64,000 nt of DNA from Triplophysa rosa (GCF_024868665.1 NC_079912.1:13704948-13768947); one strand, 5' to 3'; numbered from the stretch's first letter, positions 10,395 to 23,935 are shown. Numbers and translations: made by a program. Notes: generated by a model from the sequence alone, not told the origin.

Positions 10395-13300
10395 TCAACT
10401 GTATCGACTATGACTTCGCCCCCTGGAGGAACTGCGGCTATAGGAACGATATGACCTGAATGTGAGGACAGACAATAAAAAACAAGATTAAGTTATGCAC
10501 ATTATCCAATTCAAGGTGAACGTGTTTGATGTAATAGGTTTATGATGTACCTAGACTTGCGGTCAGAACTGACGCTTCTCGTGCGCCCACTCCTCCTGCT
10601 ACGACTGCGACTTCGGCTAGAGTAGCTATAGTCAGAGTCAGACCTGTATTTTAAAAAACATATTTAAGAAACTCAAAGAAAAATGAAGGAACATGTGATC
10701 TTGACTCCATGCTCACCTTGATCTGTGACGGCCTCTGTGCCGACTTCTAGAGCGACTTCGACTCCCCGTGTGGCTGAAACAATATGACCATGCTATGTTT
10801 GTATTGACCATACACATCGAATTATGTGAATTATCAGAGAATGCTATTTTAAACTTACCTACGATAACTTCGGTAAGTACTACTTCGAGAACGAGAGCGC
10901 CCTCTACTGTCTCTACTCCTGCTTCTACTGTAGCTCCTTTGTGGAAGAAATGAACATACGTGTATATCAAACATGCACCCACTTCAAATTTCAACAAATA
11001 CAATTTTTGTTTACAGTATCAGACCTGGAAGAGTAAGTGTAGCTTCTTGACCTGCTCCTGGAGTGGCTATACGAACGGGACCTACTCCTGCGGTGGGACC
11101 TGTGACTGGACACGGACTGTGACTTGTCCCGAGAGTGGTTATGAGATCCGTCTCTTTCACCCGTTGCCAGAGGAGAGTCCTCTTCACTGGAGCTGTCCTG
11201 ATTTCTGGGTCTCTGATTTAACCGAACAGTCTTTCGAACCTCATCAAAGAGCGATCCCGGTCGTACTCTGTTCTTGGTCTTGATCTCAATTTTGAGGCCT
11301 TGGGCCTTTCTTTCCAACTGATTTTGTGGTTTGTTTATTTTCATAACCAGAGGTTTTGTAGTAACAACCTGCACAGCAGTCATGCCAGTCAAAGGTTTCC
11401 ATTTATTTTCAACTGCTGAGATTGAAGTGTCATCAGTTTCCTCTTTCAGGCTGTCAGGAGTGAAGGCGGATTTGATAGTAAAGGAGTTTTCTTTTTCTGT
11501 AGGAGGTGGTACAAGTGCGCTACTAGTATTAAGAATATTTTTCAGTGGGGAAAAGCCAATGGCTTTCGGTCCTGGTTGCTCAGCCTCTGGGATGTAATCT
11601 GGAGTAGACATCTTAACTTTTTTTTGGTCTTTTGGTCTGTTTTGGTTGTTTGGCAAGTTATTGTCTGAATGACTGGGATGAATCTCTGGGTGGCTTTGAA
11701 CTGGATTTCTTGCTGTCTTTTCATCAATTCCTTTAGTAGCCCATTTATCTTGTGGCGACTTGTGAGTCTTTTGGTCGTCTTTATTCTCAGAACTGTAGGT
11801 CCTGACCCGTTCAGCCTTTACCCGTCTTTTTGCTCCTTCATTGACAGCATCGGCATGGTCTAAATGTTTTGCTGGAGCGACAGAATCTTCCTCCTCACCT
11901 TCATCGCCAAATTCCAGAGGAGGTTGCCATTGGAAAGTCTCTTTTGGCTTTTGATGCTTTTTGGATTTCTTTTTTTTGGATCTGTGAGATCCTGACCTGG
12001 AAGAGTTCCGCCGTTTGTGCTTGTGTTTCCGCTTGCCTTTCTTGCTCTTGCGCTTCACAGTTTTTGTGTCTGCATTGGAAGGTTTCTCATCAGTTTTCAA
12101 TTCCTCAGACACTTCTGCACCTCTGCTTGATCTGTTCAAGGGCCAAAAAGTGCCTTCAGACTCAGACTCTGAACTGGCCTCCCCCTCCTCTTTTTCAGAC
12201 ATATGTTTGGCCTCACCTACAACTGTTTTAACATGCATTTCAGAGTCACTCTCAGACTCCCAGCAGCGAGACAAAATCTGCCTCTTTTTCATTTCGGTAA
12301 GCCTTCCTTCATCTATAACAGAGGGTTGGTTATGCTCGGCAGCAGTATTAGCCTTACTTGAGTTCTCTCCTTCACTTTCCCATCCCGATTTACTGCTTTT
12401 GTCCACTAATGGTTCTATCCACAGTTTAGGATTTTTGTCTTTTATTACCACCGTCTGATGATCAGGCAGAAAAGAATCGCTGTGTCTGGGAATAGGACTA
12501 TCTGACACATTCTCCGAGAAGTGAGGTGTATCTTTTAGACCACTGCTGTGATTTGCATTCCTGTTGCTCTTGCAATGATGTGCATTCTTGTGGTTGTTTT
12601 TGAAAGACTTATGTTTTTTCTTTTCACCAGATCTTCTGTTGTATGAACCATATGATTCTGACCTACTGTAGGTAGAAGATCGGCTGCTGCTTCTAGACCG
12701 AGTGGATGAGCTGCTCCTGGAGAAACTGTTTTGCAGGAGTCTATCAGAAACTTTACTGTTACTCTTACTAGGACCCATTTGACTAAGCACTGTGTCTGGT
12801 TTGGGAGAGGACAATGTCTCCAGAGGTACGTTAGCTGATGGGCTGATAACTGTCTCTGAAGATGGGACTGACTTTGGGGTGATCTCTTTAAAAATTATGT
12901 AGGAGGGTTTCCAAGGTTTTAGGCCTGGTTTCCATCGAGAGGGAGGTGGACTGTCACTCAAAGGCAAAACAGAGACACTCTCGGAAGACGCAGCCGGTGG
13001 GGCTTTAGGTTCTTCACCTTTGTCCAACTTGGAAACACCACCCTCGGAGGACTTTGACATTCGAGGGGATTTCACCAAATTCTTTTTTCTAGAATGTTGT
13101 GATGTTCTGTATCTAGAGTTTGACCTGCTTCTTGACCTAGTCCTGTGTCTGGACCGAGAACGAGACAGTGATCTAGACTGTGTAACAGTACACCCTGATT
13201 GACTTCCAGTTGACCTCAAAGAAGATCGATCAGACCTTGAGTGACTTTTGGAATAAGGTCTACTTCTGGACCTAGACCTGGAATAAGATCGTGAATCTCT

Positions 13301-16300
13301 AGAAGAATAAGATGAGTAACGTCTACTGTCTGACTTGGATCGATAGGACCTGTGGGAGTGAGGTGAGGTAGAATGGGAATAAGAACGAGAGCGTGGTCTC
13401 CTTTCAGCACGGCTGGAGTGTTTTGACCTCTTGCCCGAGGACCCGGACATCTCTCCCTCAGACAGCCAGGTATCCTTGGGCTTGTCATTTTTATGTTTTT
13501 TAGAGTGTTTTTGTTTTTTGCTTTTCTTCTTGCGTTTGCTTTTCTTTTTTACTTTACTGGGCCGATGTTGGCTGGAATATACAGAGGCTTCGCTTACAGA
13601 ACGCTCTTCTGATCTTGACCTAGACCATGGGGTGTCACTTCTGTCATCCCATCTGTTTGAATAAAAGTAAAATTGCTTTAGGTAAAAACCTGCGTTTCAA
13701 CCATGCTTTATCAACCTACAAAATGCACGATTTTTTAAGCTGATTTTTTTAAGAATATCAACAAGAATCTCAATTTTACCATGATGTGTGCAATTTCTCT
13801 GAAAGAGTCACACTAGTTTATTCAAATAAGATTTTATGATATTTATTTGATAACATGACACCATATTCAATTGGTGTAAAACATACTTTTCTCCTTTGCT
13901 CCATCTCTCCACACTGGGGGGCTGGTAAGCCTTCGTCCTCTGCATTTCCTCTTTCCAGTGTGGGGGGGTCTCACTACTTCCCCTTTCCTCTTCTGACTCT
14001 GATCGTGACTTTGACCGAGGCGGCGTATGGTATCTCTTTGGAAAAAATAAAGTCACTGTCAACTGTTAGAGGTAACAATTTCATTAGAATTATACATAAA
14101 ATGTATAGATTTTTCATTTTCATTTACTTAAAAATTATAGACACTAAAAGCAGCTTATGAAGTAAGGGAAATGTTTAAAAACTCAAACATAGTAGTGTAC
14201 TATGAATGCAGTTCATGGCTATCATACCATAGTGCCCCGGCCTTTGATCTTACGTCCAGAATTTGTGACAGCTGGTTTAGGGTCATTTGGTGCTGCGTCT
14301 GATTCCTGTATAGCCCTATAAAAAAACAAAAATTGTAGTTTCAAAAATCAATGTTTCAAAAAGGTTTTAAACGCCACTAATATTGACCCGTTCATTTTAC
14401 TTATCAACTTGTAGGGAAAACAGAAGAGTCTTGGGATGTTGGGGTGAGACCAAGAACATCTGTTTGTTAAACTGTACAAGAGACTAACATTTTGACAGGC
14501 TCCTCCTGGGTAGGCATGTCTCGGCGGAGCAGGAAACGATTCTCTGGCACGGGTGGGATCTCTTCTGGTCGAACCACAGGCTTCTCTCTTTTCACATTCT
14601 GCTCAAACTCACCATCATCTTCCTCTGCCATCGCTCCCTCAGCATGACTGTGAATCAGGAAAAGCAAACAGTAAGGATATTTCTGTTAGCCAAGAAAAAA
14701 AGACCACCCAAACCACTGATGTATCTAAAAATGTGTGAGAAACAGTATCAAATATAGATGTTTAATGTTCTTTGGCTAGATATGAAATACTGATGCTTTG
14801 ACTCCATGAAAGAAAATAAAGCTCATCCACCTTCCATGTCCTGTTGTTTTAACGCCCTGTCTTTCTCTCCTCCTTGTCTCTCTTCTTTTCCGTTTTGAGT
14901 GTTTGCTCTTTGAAGATCTTTTCCTCTTTCTAGAGACATGCTTCTGATCAGATTCCTCTCCAGTCTCTGCTGAGGAGGAATAATGTGAAGACAACTCTGA
15001 AGAACTCCGGGAGTCATCCTCAGAATAGAAGACTTTTTTCCTCTTGCCTTGGAGCACTACAGAAGACAAGAACAAACTTAGTTTAAAAACAAGATCAATG
15101 AAACAATGTAATTTATTTATTCTTTGTATATATCTATGACATGACTAATACAGACTGTGTGGTTTGAAAGCAAAAAATTGCACAAATCAACACTTGCAGG
15201 ATATCAGAAAATATATGATTTTTTACATCATATTTTTGGACTTTTTGCCTTTATTGTGATAGGATAGTGGAGAGGTGACAGGAAAGTCCTGGGTAGAGAC
15301 AGGGGAGCAGGATAGGCAAATGACTGCACGAGACGGGAATCAAACTCAGGTCGCCGTGAGCTTACTAGCGCTATGTCGGAGCAATAACCACCAGGCTATT
15401 GGCGCCGACAAGAAAATATCTTATATTTAATAGACAACTATGTAAAGCATAATTCTGGACCAATGAGTTGTCATGAATGTTTGGGATAAAAACTTAGCAT
15501 GAAGGATTAGCATAGAGAATGTGATTAATCACTTGATGCTGTCACGTCATGCCTGGTTAGGACACAGTGACTTAAGGGGGGTCAGAATTCTTTTTTTGCA
15601 CCTGTCAAACAGACGTATATTTGTTTGATGACCTTTCACAGTTCTAATTTTAAACACTGTTTCACCTCCACAATGCAGTCGATATGCAAATAAAAAATAT
15701 TTCCCATTAGGCAATGACAAGTTCAAAAAGCATAATGACAGACAGCAGGTCTACAGCCAAAATTCCTAGTTTGTCTTTTACACAGAAGCATGTTTACCGT
15801 CATTAGCAGACTTTGTGATCAGCTGTCCACAGTCAATCACTCTGACGTCAGCATACGGTCTGCTGGCTGAGTCTGCCTTCAGCCCTTCAATGTTCTTTAT
15901 CACCTCAAAACCAGAGATGACCAGCCCGAAGACCACATGCACTCTTAATAAGATAAACGGACATCACGGGAATAAGAAAATCAGAAATGAATGTAAAAAA
16001 TACTACAGCTCAACTATATAGTTACTATTAAAGTGATAGTTCACCCTAAAATGAAATTTATTAGAGTTACTTTCTTCAACAAAACACAAAATGAGATATT
16101 TTGAAGAAAAATAAACGACGGCACCGTCGTTGGGTCCCAATATTTTTTTCAATATTTTGTGTTCTGCAGAAGTAAGTAACTCATACAAGTTTAAAATGAC
16201 ATGAGGGTTAGTAAATTATGACACAATTTTCATTTTTGGGTGAACTATCCCTTTAAACCACCAAGATGTTGATAAACATACCCATCTAAATGAGGTGCCG

Positions 16301-19300
16301 GCTTTGTAGTTCTGTTGTCATCCATTAGATAATGTTGGCCAGGACAGATCGTCAAACAGGCACATGTAGGAAAAAATAGAGGAACGTTTTAGAAAAATAT
16401 CGTTATGACAAAATGTTCTACACAACAAGTGCCAAACAATCTTAATTCAAATGCAGAGAAATTTTAAACCAGTAGTGATTGCAATATAATATAAAGTCAG
16501 AATGATAGTTCAACCTCAAAAAATAAAAACTAACAATAAATATTTGAATATACAAGAAACTCAGGTGTGTGCACAGGTCAAAAAATCAATAAAACTTTGA
16601 TTCAAATTCATTTAATTATAAATATAGACAATCTTCAATTAGAAACCAAAAGGGCGTTCATGGAAGACAGTAAACAATACAGAAAATACGTCCTGAATCA
16701 CTAAACCTGAAACACACCAATAATTGAAGACCTTCTCAGTTGTTTCAGTGCTGGGAGAGAAGGTTTTAAATATAGTAAAAACATGATTTGAAAAGGTAAA
16801 CAAGAAGCCATTGCTAGCTAAAAGCAACCAGAAATACACAGTCAGGAGATAGAAGCACAGCCTCGGAGAGACACTTTACCTTAGTAGAGCAGGATGCTAG
16901 AGTTTCTGCAAATTTTACACAAAAATGGCAAGAGAAAATTGTAATTCATTTGTAGTAAATAAATGTTGTTACTTTATAAAATATATGCACATTGATAAAG
17001 GAAAAAGGAGATGAAAATGTTTAGGGCACCTGCATCCGACATGAACATGTATAGTCACCAAAATAAAAGAGTAAGAAAATCATACATGGTAGAGAGATTG
17101 TGGAGGTCTGGAAAGGTTGGACAGTGTGAACAGCAAAAGGGAAAGCTATGCCCAAAGTACGTGTTTTTACATGAAAGCATACAGTGAGCACGACAAACTT
17201 TCGTCATCAGTACTGTATGCACGCTTGCATACACGTAAAAAGCACAGTATACTTTGGGCATAAGATGATCTTTTTAATCTTCCAGTGAATAAGGAGGAAG
17301 TATCTTTTTTGTGCTTTCATATTCACTAGTGATAGTAAGGTTGTATTGATGTGTCAACCTAAGATGCACACATGTTCAAATTTTAATATTAAATTTAAAA
17401 TACCATATAGTCAAAGACTGCACCACTGTTTCTAGAGAAAAAATCTTGAATACTACTGGAATAATACTTAATCTAAACATACGCATGTGTCATTTAATAG
17501 TGACCAATCAGTCATATTAAATGGTGATCTGAAGGTCTGGTAATGAATGATTGTTTGTACACAAAGACGCACACACTCTGTGTCTTATATCAGAGTAAGC
17601 AGAACTTACATGAAGAACTGAGACCCATTCGTGTCTTTGCCACGGTTGGCCATTGACAAGAGGAAGGCTTTGTCATGTTTGAGAGTAAAGTTCTCATCTG
17701 TTGAAGAGAGATATAGACAAACAAGGACACTGAGTGATTTTTACAAAACAAAACAAAAACATGTCAAGGCGAAACAGACAAAGAGACATCCATTCAAGAC
17801 CTCAGGAAAAGGCTTAGCTAGCATTGTTTTCCACTGTAATCTCTACTGACATCGGGACATATCAAAATGTTCCTCTCTTTTCTGGTAAATAGCCAATATG
17901 TCTTCATTACACCACAGTCATCATATGCAACTTGCTAGTCACTTGAAGGTAGTTTATGGGAAGGAATCTTGCTTTAAAAAGCATCTGATCAGAGTCGTCA
18001 ATATTGTTTTATCAATACGATTTTCTTATCTGGATTCTATTAAAACTATTATTCCAAACATTAACACTGTTGTCAAGTTGGGCCAAATGTTTATGCAAGG
18101 TTCGATTACAATCAAGATATTACAATACAACCAATCCTGGGAAAATAAAGAGAAACATAATGCAACAAAATTGTTCATTAAAAACACTTTCATGGTCCTC
18201 ACATCCATGAGCACACTGTGCAGTGTGGACGTTTTTGCCATGGTTCACATTATGAAATGGGAAGGGGGAATTGTTCAGTCTAGATTGTGTTACTGCACTG
18301 TGCACATCTTACCTTCTCATTTTGCAAAAGACCACATTCTCTATAAATAGAAGAATATGTTGACATTTTAGGCAAGAAGATTGGACCGTTTATTAAATTA
18401 AAATCCCTATTCTCCACGATGGCTCAGATCATTATAAGATCACAAAAACATAAATGTTAAATTACCGACAACATCTCCAGCGAAATAAAAAAAATGGCTG
18501 ATAGTTCATGCACGAAACTGATATGGCCATTCAACAGTCATGCACATTGTTAAAATGAATAAGAAAAAATAAAGTCGAGGGACCTTGTTAAGGTTATTGA
18601 GTTTTGGATGATGTACTGAACATGGCTTACCTTCAAAGAAACCACCATATATAGATTCTCCTCCTCTTCCATTGCCTAAACACAGAAAACACACACATCA
18701 CTGACAAGATACTATACTAGAACATAACCAGTAAAAAGACACAATTTTGTGGTCAGTTAAGAACAATGGAACATACCCTCAGTGAAATCACCCCCCTGGA
18801 TCATGAAGTTCTTTACCACTCGATGGAAAGTTGAGCCTTTATAGCATAAGTGTTTTCCTGTAGTTTTGCCACTGCCTTTCTCACCTGTAAATAGCAAGAC
18901 AACATTTGTGATAACTAAAAACACATAGTGTAAGTACATCGACTGTAAACAGATTAGGGGTGACCCCGAATAGTCGAAGATTCAATGCTTCGATAGGAGG
19001 AGCCTGATTCGACTACCAATCTCACAGTCGAATCTTCGCAGAGGTGTAATGCAATAGGGATCATTCCATTTTGGTTATATGGGCAGTGGCATAGCAGACA
19101 GCACGCACTGCGCCACCAAAAACATTATTCATGATGTAAAGAAATGGGACATTTTTAGGGTTGGTACCGAAGCCCCTGGCGCAGATGAGTGCGAGGTCTG
19201 GCTATGACCCAACACAGGATAGCGTCTCTCCGCATCTTCTGTGCTATGAGACCGATATAGAGAAGCAGCACGTACCGCACGCACCCGCAGATGACTTAGA

Positions 19301-22300
19301 CTGAACTTTGCACTGCATGATACAAAAAATAATAATAAATAATCAAAATCACCGCATATAGCAAGCACGGCGCAGACTTTCAGAACAGGGCCGCGTTTCC
19401 CGAAAACCTTCTTAACGCTACGTCGGTCTTAAATTATACCTTAAGCTGTACCTTATCGTTAATATGTGTTTCCCTAAACGTTCTTAGTTAAGTATACCTT
19501 CTCTAAGCTATACCTTATCACTGTTAAGAGTTCACCCCGCCACATGGCGACTGTGAAAAAAGCTTCTTTACATCACACCCGTGGAGCATTTCAGTGCATT
19601 TAATCCGTGAAAACCTGGCTACAATTTATGCTGCCATTATAATTATAGAAAATGTAACCTGCCATGGCAGCAAATTCAGCAGCTTTTGAATCTTGTTGGT
19701 ATAACTGTGTCAAGACAAACTCAACGGAGCCTGAGCAGCCCCTAAATTCAGATCTAGTTGTTTTTCCTGCTATAGCTGTTGATTATATGTTCCGCGTTCT
19801 GCACTTTTATTGAGTAAATACAGACAGTATAGCAACATATATTATGATAATATACATTAGGGGGTTCCCAAACACAGGTATAATCAAAGGTAGGCTATAT
19901 CATGGCACACCTTTTAAATAGAAAATAGGGAAAAAACACATTCACTCCCTTTACTTTTTATTTTTCTTGTCATGAATGAATAAGTTTAATTGCAATATCA
20001 AAATAGCTTATTGAAGGGCTGCACAATTATGGCATACTTGTTTATTATATTCCCCTTGATATTGTAAGTGGGATTAATAATGTTGATTATATTTTAATGA
20101 TTTAATAAATGAGGCCATAAGCTACATGCTTCGCGCCGTAAATGTGCTGCTTGCGCATCCAGTATCCAAGCACAATAAATGTGTGAACTACAGTCTATTT
20201 GTTAGTTGCTGGAATAAACTTTTTTAATGCACCGCAACAGCAAGTGGCTTTACGTGACCCTCCTTATGACCCAATGTTTGAGAACCTTTGATATAAATGA
20301 CCATACTACTACTAGTTAGTGTAGCGGGTTGATACATTTGGGCATGAGATTGAGGGTTCGCACAATTAAATTATATCCATGGTTGGATTTAGTTTGCAAT
20401 TTGGTTTATTTTTATCCTAGGAGTCCTAATAAATGCAACTTAAGCTAATTCTAAAGTGCTTATTTTATAAAGAACGCCGCTACCTCACATAATGCAGTGA
20501 AGCAGTCCCTGTATAGAGTGAATTGATTTTTAAACGCTCGATATCCATTAATTCAGCGCCACCGCTGTGGACAACACCTGGTAACGTGGGACGTAAGAAA
20601 GTAACCTCCTAAGGCAGTGGTCACCAACCCTGCTCCTGGAGATCGACCTTCCTGAAGATTTCAGCTCTAACCCCAATCAAACACACCTGAACTATCTAAT
20701 CAAGGTGTTCAGGTTTGCTTGATAATTACAGACAGGTGTGCTGAAGCAGGGTTGGAGCTGCAGTCTGCAGGACGGTAGATCTCCAGGAACAGGGTTGGTG
20801 ACCACTGTCCTAAGGTATAGTTCAGGAAACACGCCTAGAAAATGTATAACTGTAGTTAAGGTGTACCTTTAGAGTCTTCGTAGCATGCTAAGAGACAATG
20901 TTATCGGGAAACGCAGCCCTGGTCATTCTCTGCACTGAAAGCAAGCGATTCGACTATCGGTCGACTATAGGCAAGACGTGACAATTCTGAATCGACTATG
21001 TAAATCCTTAGTCAAAGACACCCCTAAAACAGATCACAATTTCATAATGATAATCATAATTATTGTATGATCAAAACCTGAATAAGTTGACTTTCCTAAT
21101 AGCGTATACTTAATCATTTTATGCTTTGTAAGAAAATGCATAGACAGCAAAAGACTGATCCTATCTGATCAACATGCAAGACATTTAACACCTACAGAAT
21201 CAAAGTGAATGTAGGGGGCGGAGGGGTTGTTAAAATTGAACCCACGTTACTCAATGTATGCAACACAAAAGAAAAGGCTACAGGCACTAGTCTCTTGTGT
21301 CTGTCTAACATAATATCCTTTATCATCATCTCTGGCTGGTAAGAAAAGTAATCTCTGTGTTGACCCAGCATTCCTAGACACAAAGATTAATGTGGCTTCT
21401 GTCTTCAAGGCAAATGCTGTAAATACAAATCAGGTTACATATGTTATTCTGTGTACATACCAGTGCACAAACAAAGGAAATTTTTGCTTGTCTTGGGACA
21501 AATATCAGAGAACAGTTGAAAGACGATTCGTCCAACTGAGAAAGAGATAAAGGAAATTAACAAGTCAGAAAATTTGCCTGCAAAACAGCATTTTCAGGTT
21601 TAGCGCAAATCACTTCAATTCACTAGAACTTTCAGGTTGACTTCAGTATGCACATTCAAATACAACAGTATTCAAATTAAAATGGGTTTGTCAAATACAT
21701 ATAAATTGCAAGCTGTAACCTAAATAGGGTGTTAAAGCAATTGCTGCGAAAAATAATGGTCCTAAAATCACAAAATGAAAGGTGTTGGCTTTATGGGACA
21801 GGTGTCTGCTTTGAAACACATATTTAGCGGTAGGTTAAGATGAAGCCAAGACGATATTTATGTACGCAGAGTACACAACATCTGTGACACATTAAAACAA
21901 CAGGTCAGGGTGTGGACAGCCAGAGGAGCTCCTCACAGGCTGCAAACTGCCAGCATGCTAATACTTTACTACGACAGTGTTGTAGTGCCACGTAGGAATA
22001 AGACTTTCTTCTTAAATTATTAAGACTTTTTCACAATTTTGACTTTATCATCAAAATATTATGACTTCCATCTTATAATACTACAAATTTATTCTGGAAA
22101 TGTTTACTTTATCCTCAAAATAGTTTAGCTTACAAATCCCTTTATGTCGCTTTATCTAATTTAAGATCATACATTTTTTGCATTAACCCAATATATTTTT
22201 TAAACATTTTATCATTAAAACTAGCTTTAACTTGATAAATATGACTTTAATAGTTGAAAATGCACTGATAAGAACAGAACAAGAAAAAATAACTTATTAA

Positions 22301-22476
22301 TTAATATAAATAGTAACTTCAGCAAAACATGACGCATTTCCCTCTCAAAACATTTTTCTCCATTTCAATATTTGACCTTAAAGTCTATTTTTGAATACCA
22401 ATCATTTCAATTTCTTACCTGGATCTCTGTTGATTTCCACATCAAAATAGCACTGAGGGCGATCTTTCACCCTCAT
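10395..22476 (-). CDS. nktr: NK-tumour recognition protein (NKTR): cyclophilin domain plus long RS-rich tail
   Basis: Sixteen coding exons, read downward: 22476-22419, 21535-21461, 18884-18777, 18675-18631, 17697-17610, 16311-16282, 15943-15798, 15056-14831, 14647-14489, 14315-14228, 14035-13887, 13652-11025, 10936-10859, 10773-10717, 10643-10551, 10455-10395. They sum to 4089 nt, 1362 residues plus stop (human about 1460). Residues about 7-178 are a cyclophilin peptidyl-prolyl isomerase domain: [15 protein letters not shown] carries the catalytic Arg, followed by GSQFF and PAPHLDGVHVVFG. The cyclosporin-contact Trp of cyclophilin A is His here, as in mammalian NKTR. Next come the family-conserved blocks [53 protein letters not shown] (near residue 620), [15 protein letters not shown] and [11 protein letters not shown], set in Arg-Ser and Lys-rich sequence. 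The last four exons are nearly pure RS repeats, ending SRYS. Known family role: nuclear-speckle cyclophilin linked to splicing, despite its historical name. The start MRVKDRPQC fits human MGAQDRPQC. Two donors are weak: GTGGAT after 14831 and GTCTGA after 11025; both are fixed by phase. Confidence 0.95.
15238..15410 (-). repeat. tRNA-derived SINE
   Basis: On the minus strand it starts GTCGGCGCCAATAGCCTGG. It has an A-box-like TAGCCTGGTGGTTA and a B-box-like GAGTTTGATTCCC about 50 bases later, then a pyrimidine-rich body and the tail CACAATAAAGGCAAAAAG. This is the pol III head and tail plan of a tRNA-derived SINE. It lies in the nktr intron between the exons ending 15798 and starting 15056, in the same orientation as the gene. 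Confidence 0.75.
16028..16256. repeat. 'Tcaccc' MITE beside the 30-nt nktr exon
   Basis: Short copy of the family with inverted ends TTAAAGTGATAGTTCACCC and GGGTGAACTATCCCTTTAA. Its right end stops about 25 bases from the donor of the 30-nt exon at 16282-16311. Confidence 0.8.
17147..17262. repeat. Small fold-back element
   Basis: Inverted ends TATGCCCAAAGTAC and GTATACTTTGGGCATA with partly complementary inner sequence ('cgtgtttttacatg' against 'cgtaaaaagcac'). It lies in the nktr intron between the exons starting 16311 and ending 17610. Confidence 0.65.
19386..20921. mobile_element. Element with CAGGGC..GCGTTTCCCGA inverted ends, middle layer
   Basis: The left end CAGGGCCGCGTTTCCCGA is matched by the inverted right end TCGGGAAACGCAGCCCTG. 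It has AT-rich, non-coding content and is about 1.5 kb long. The CAGGG start suggests hAT, but I could not find a clear 8-bp duplication. It interrupts the element 18955-21026 and is itself interrupted by 20615-20807. Confidence 0.7.
20615..20807. mobile_element. hAT MITE, innermost layer
   Basis: Inverted ends CAGTGGTCACCAACCCTG and CAGGGTTGGTGACCACTG, with an exact 8-bp target duplication TCCTAAGG at 20607-20614 and 20808-20815. It is 193 bp with no coding capacity. The intact ends and duplication mark it as the most recent insertion of the nest. Confidence 0.9.
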
Positions 22477-22494
22477 TTTGTAAAGAGTGGGCTG

Positions 22495-23935
22495 CCTGTA
22501 GTGTCAAATCACAGCAAAACACAATAAAAACTTGCATTCACAATCTGCCCTAACCATTCAAAAAGCATCTTTATTTCAGATATTCAGGATGTTGTTCCTC
22601 TCCAGTTTCAAGTTGCATAAACTGGTGCCACATAGCATGTGAACAAGTGTTTCTGTCAACCAATGAGATGCAAATCCCCATGCATGTCCCTTCGACCTTA
22701 ACTTCCACCCCCTTTTTTGAGCACCGCCCTGCTGCCAGGCTTTGGACATCAAATGCCACTGAGTCTGCAGTTGGACATCACTTAAATGTGATGAATAAGA
22801 CATTATTATTGTGATGTGGACATCCTAAACTAAGAACCCAAATTAAAGCAGATATGTGCAATTTTGGGGCTATATTTACAGATAGCACTGGATTTTATTT
22901 ATAAAGGGAGGGCTTTCACACATACTTCATTAAGGGGTTGAACATTCCAAAACTAGAGCTGTCCAGTATGTAGTAAGTACACACACGACAAACATCTAAA
23001 ATATCACTAACATTGATTCACTTTCCCTTGAATGTTGCAACTTACAGTCACGACCATCCACTAAATCATTTCAACTAAATAGAAGAATTACTTTGCATTA
23101 TATTACAAGTCTACCTGAAAAAATATTGTATTACAATCACTGCTCTCGAATCAGCTTTCAAATGTTGATTCACAAACCTTGACCTATAACAGTGTTTAAA
23201 ATAAACATATCTCTGTTCTCTTCTAAGTTAAGACACAGTCAAACAAATGGCAAACATCTTAAGGCCAAGCATCTGCTGAGACATTCCTGCACAGAGGAGT
23301 CCAATTGCATAACATACATGCAGTGCAATGTCATGCCTAAAAATTTCAAATAAAACCGCAAATAATACTAATAGCAATACTTCTAATAATAAAAATGAAT
23401 AGAATCATCACAGTTTAATCAAATGGAGTCAATTAGCACCGATTACAAAAACTACAAACAAACTGTCGACCAATTGAACGTAGCAAATTACACAAAATAC
23501 TCATGTATGAATTAAATATTATAACTATGAATACGTTCTGAGTATGCTTCAGTTAATAAAGCTGTACGGAACCCATCTTGTTTAAAAATTAAGTGAAAGC
23601 GAAAGAGGTTTGAAGAGTGAATTAGCCGACTGCTAGACATTAGCACAGGTGGTAGCTAATAGTACGGCTAATGACCAAATAAAGCAAAAGGACCAAATGT
23701 AACCATAATACAATAAATAAAATAAATATTAACTTTAAAGACTCAAACTGAGTGGTTTATTTCTAAAAGTCATTTCGATTTGGCTAGCAATGGTTACCAT
23801 TTAACGTTAAAGCTAACTAGCAATCACAGAAACATATCGAGAGGCGACTTTGTGCTAATTAATTCCATATGACTCAGATATATGCATCATGATATAAAGA
23901 TCACAAACGTGTCCATTTAATAGCTAACACTTACC
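22495..23935 (-). other. nktr: nktr first intron, no gene
   Basis: Between the 5' UTR exon and the exon holding the start codon. AT-rich; no element with clear ends recognised. Confidence 0.5.

Larger units (their letters stand above)
18955..21026. mobile_element. hAT-type element, outer shell of a three-level nest
   Basis: Ends are TAGGGGTG (18955) and CACCCCTA (to 21026), flanked by an exact 8-bp target duplication AAACAGAT (18947-18954 and 21027-21034). Sub-terminal 'gattcgactat/atagtcgaa' motifs recur on both sides. An 8-bp duplication is the hAT hallmark. Most of its length is a second element inserted at 19386-20921. No transposase ORF remains. It sits in the nktr intron between the exons at 21461-21535 and 18777-18884. 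Confidence 0.85.

Noticed and set aside
11869..12458. Long plus-strand ORFs opposite the giant nktr exon
   Set aside because: Antisense shadows of the Ser/Arg/Lys-rich coding exon.
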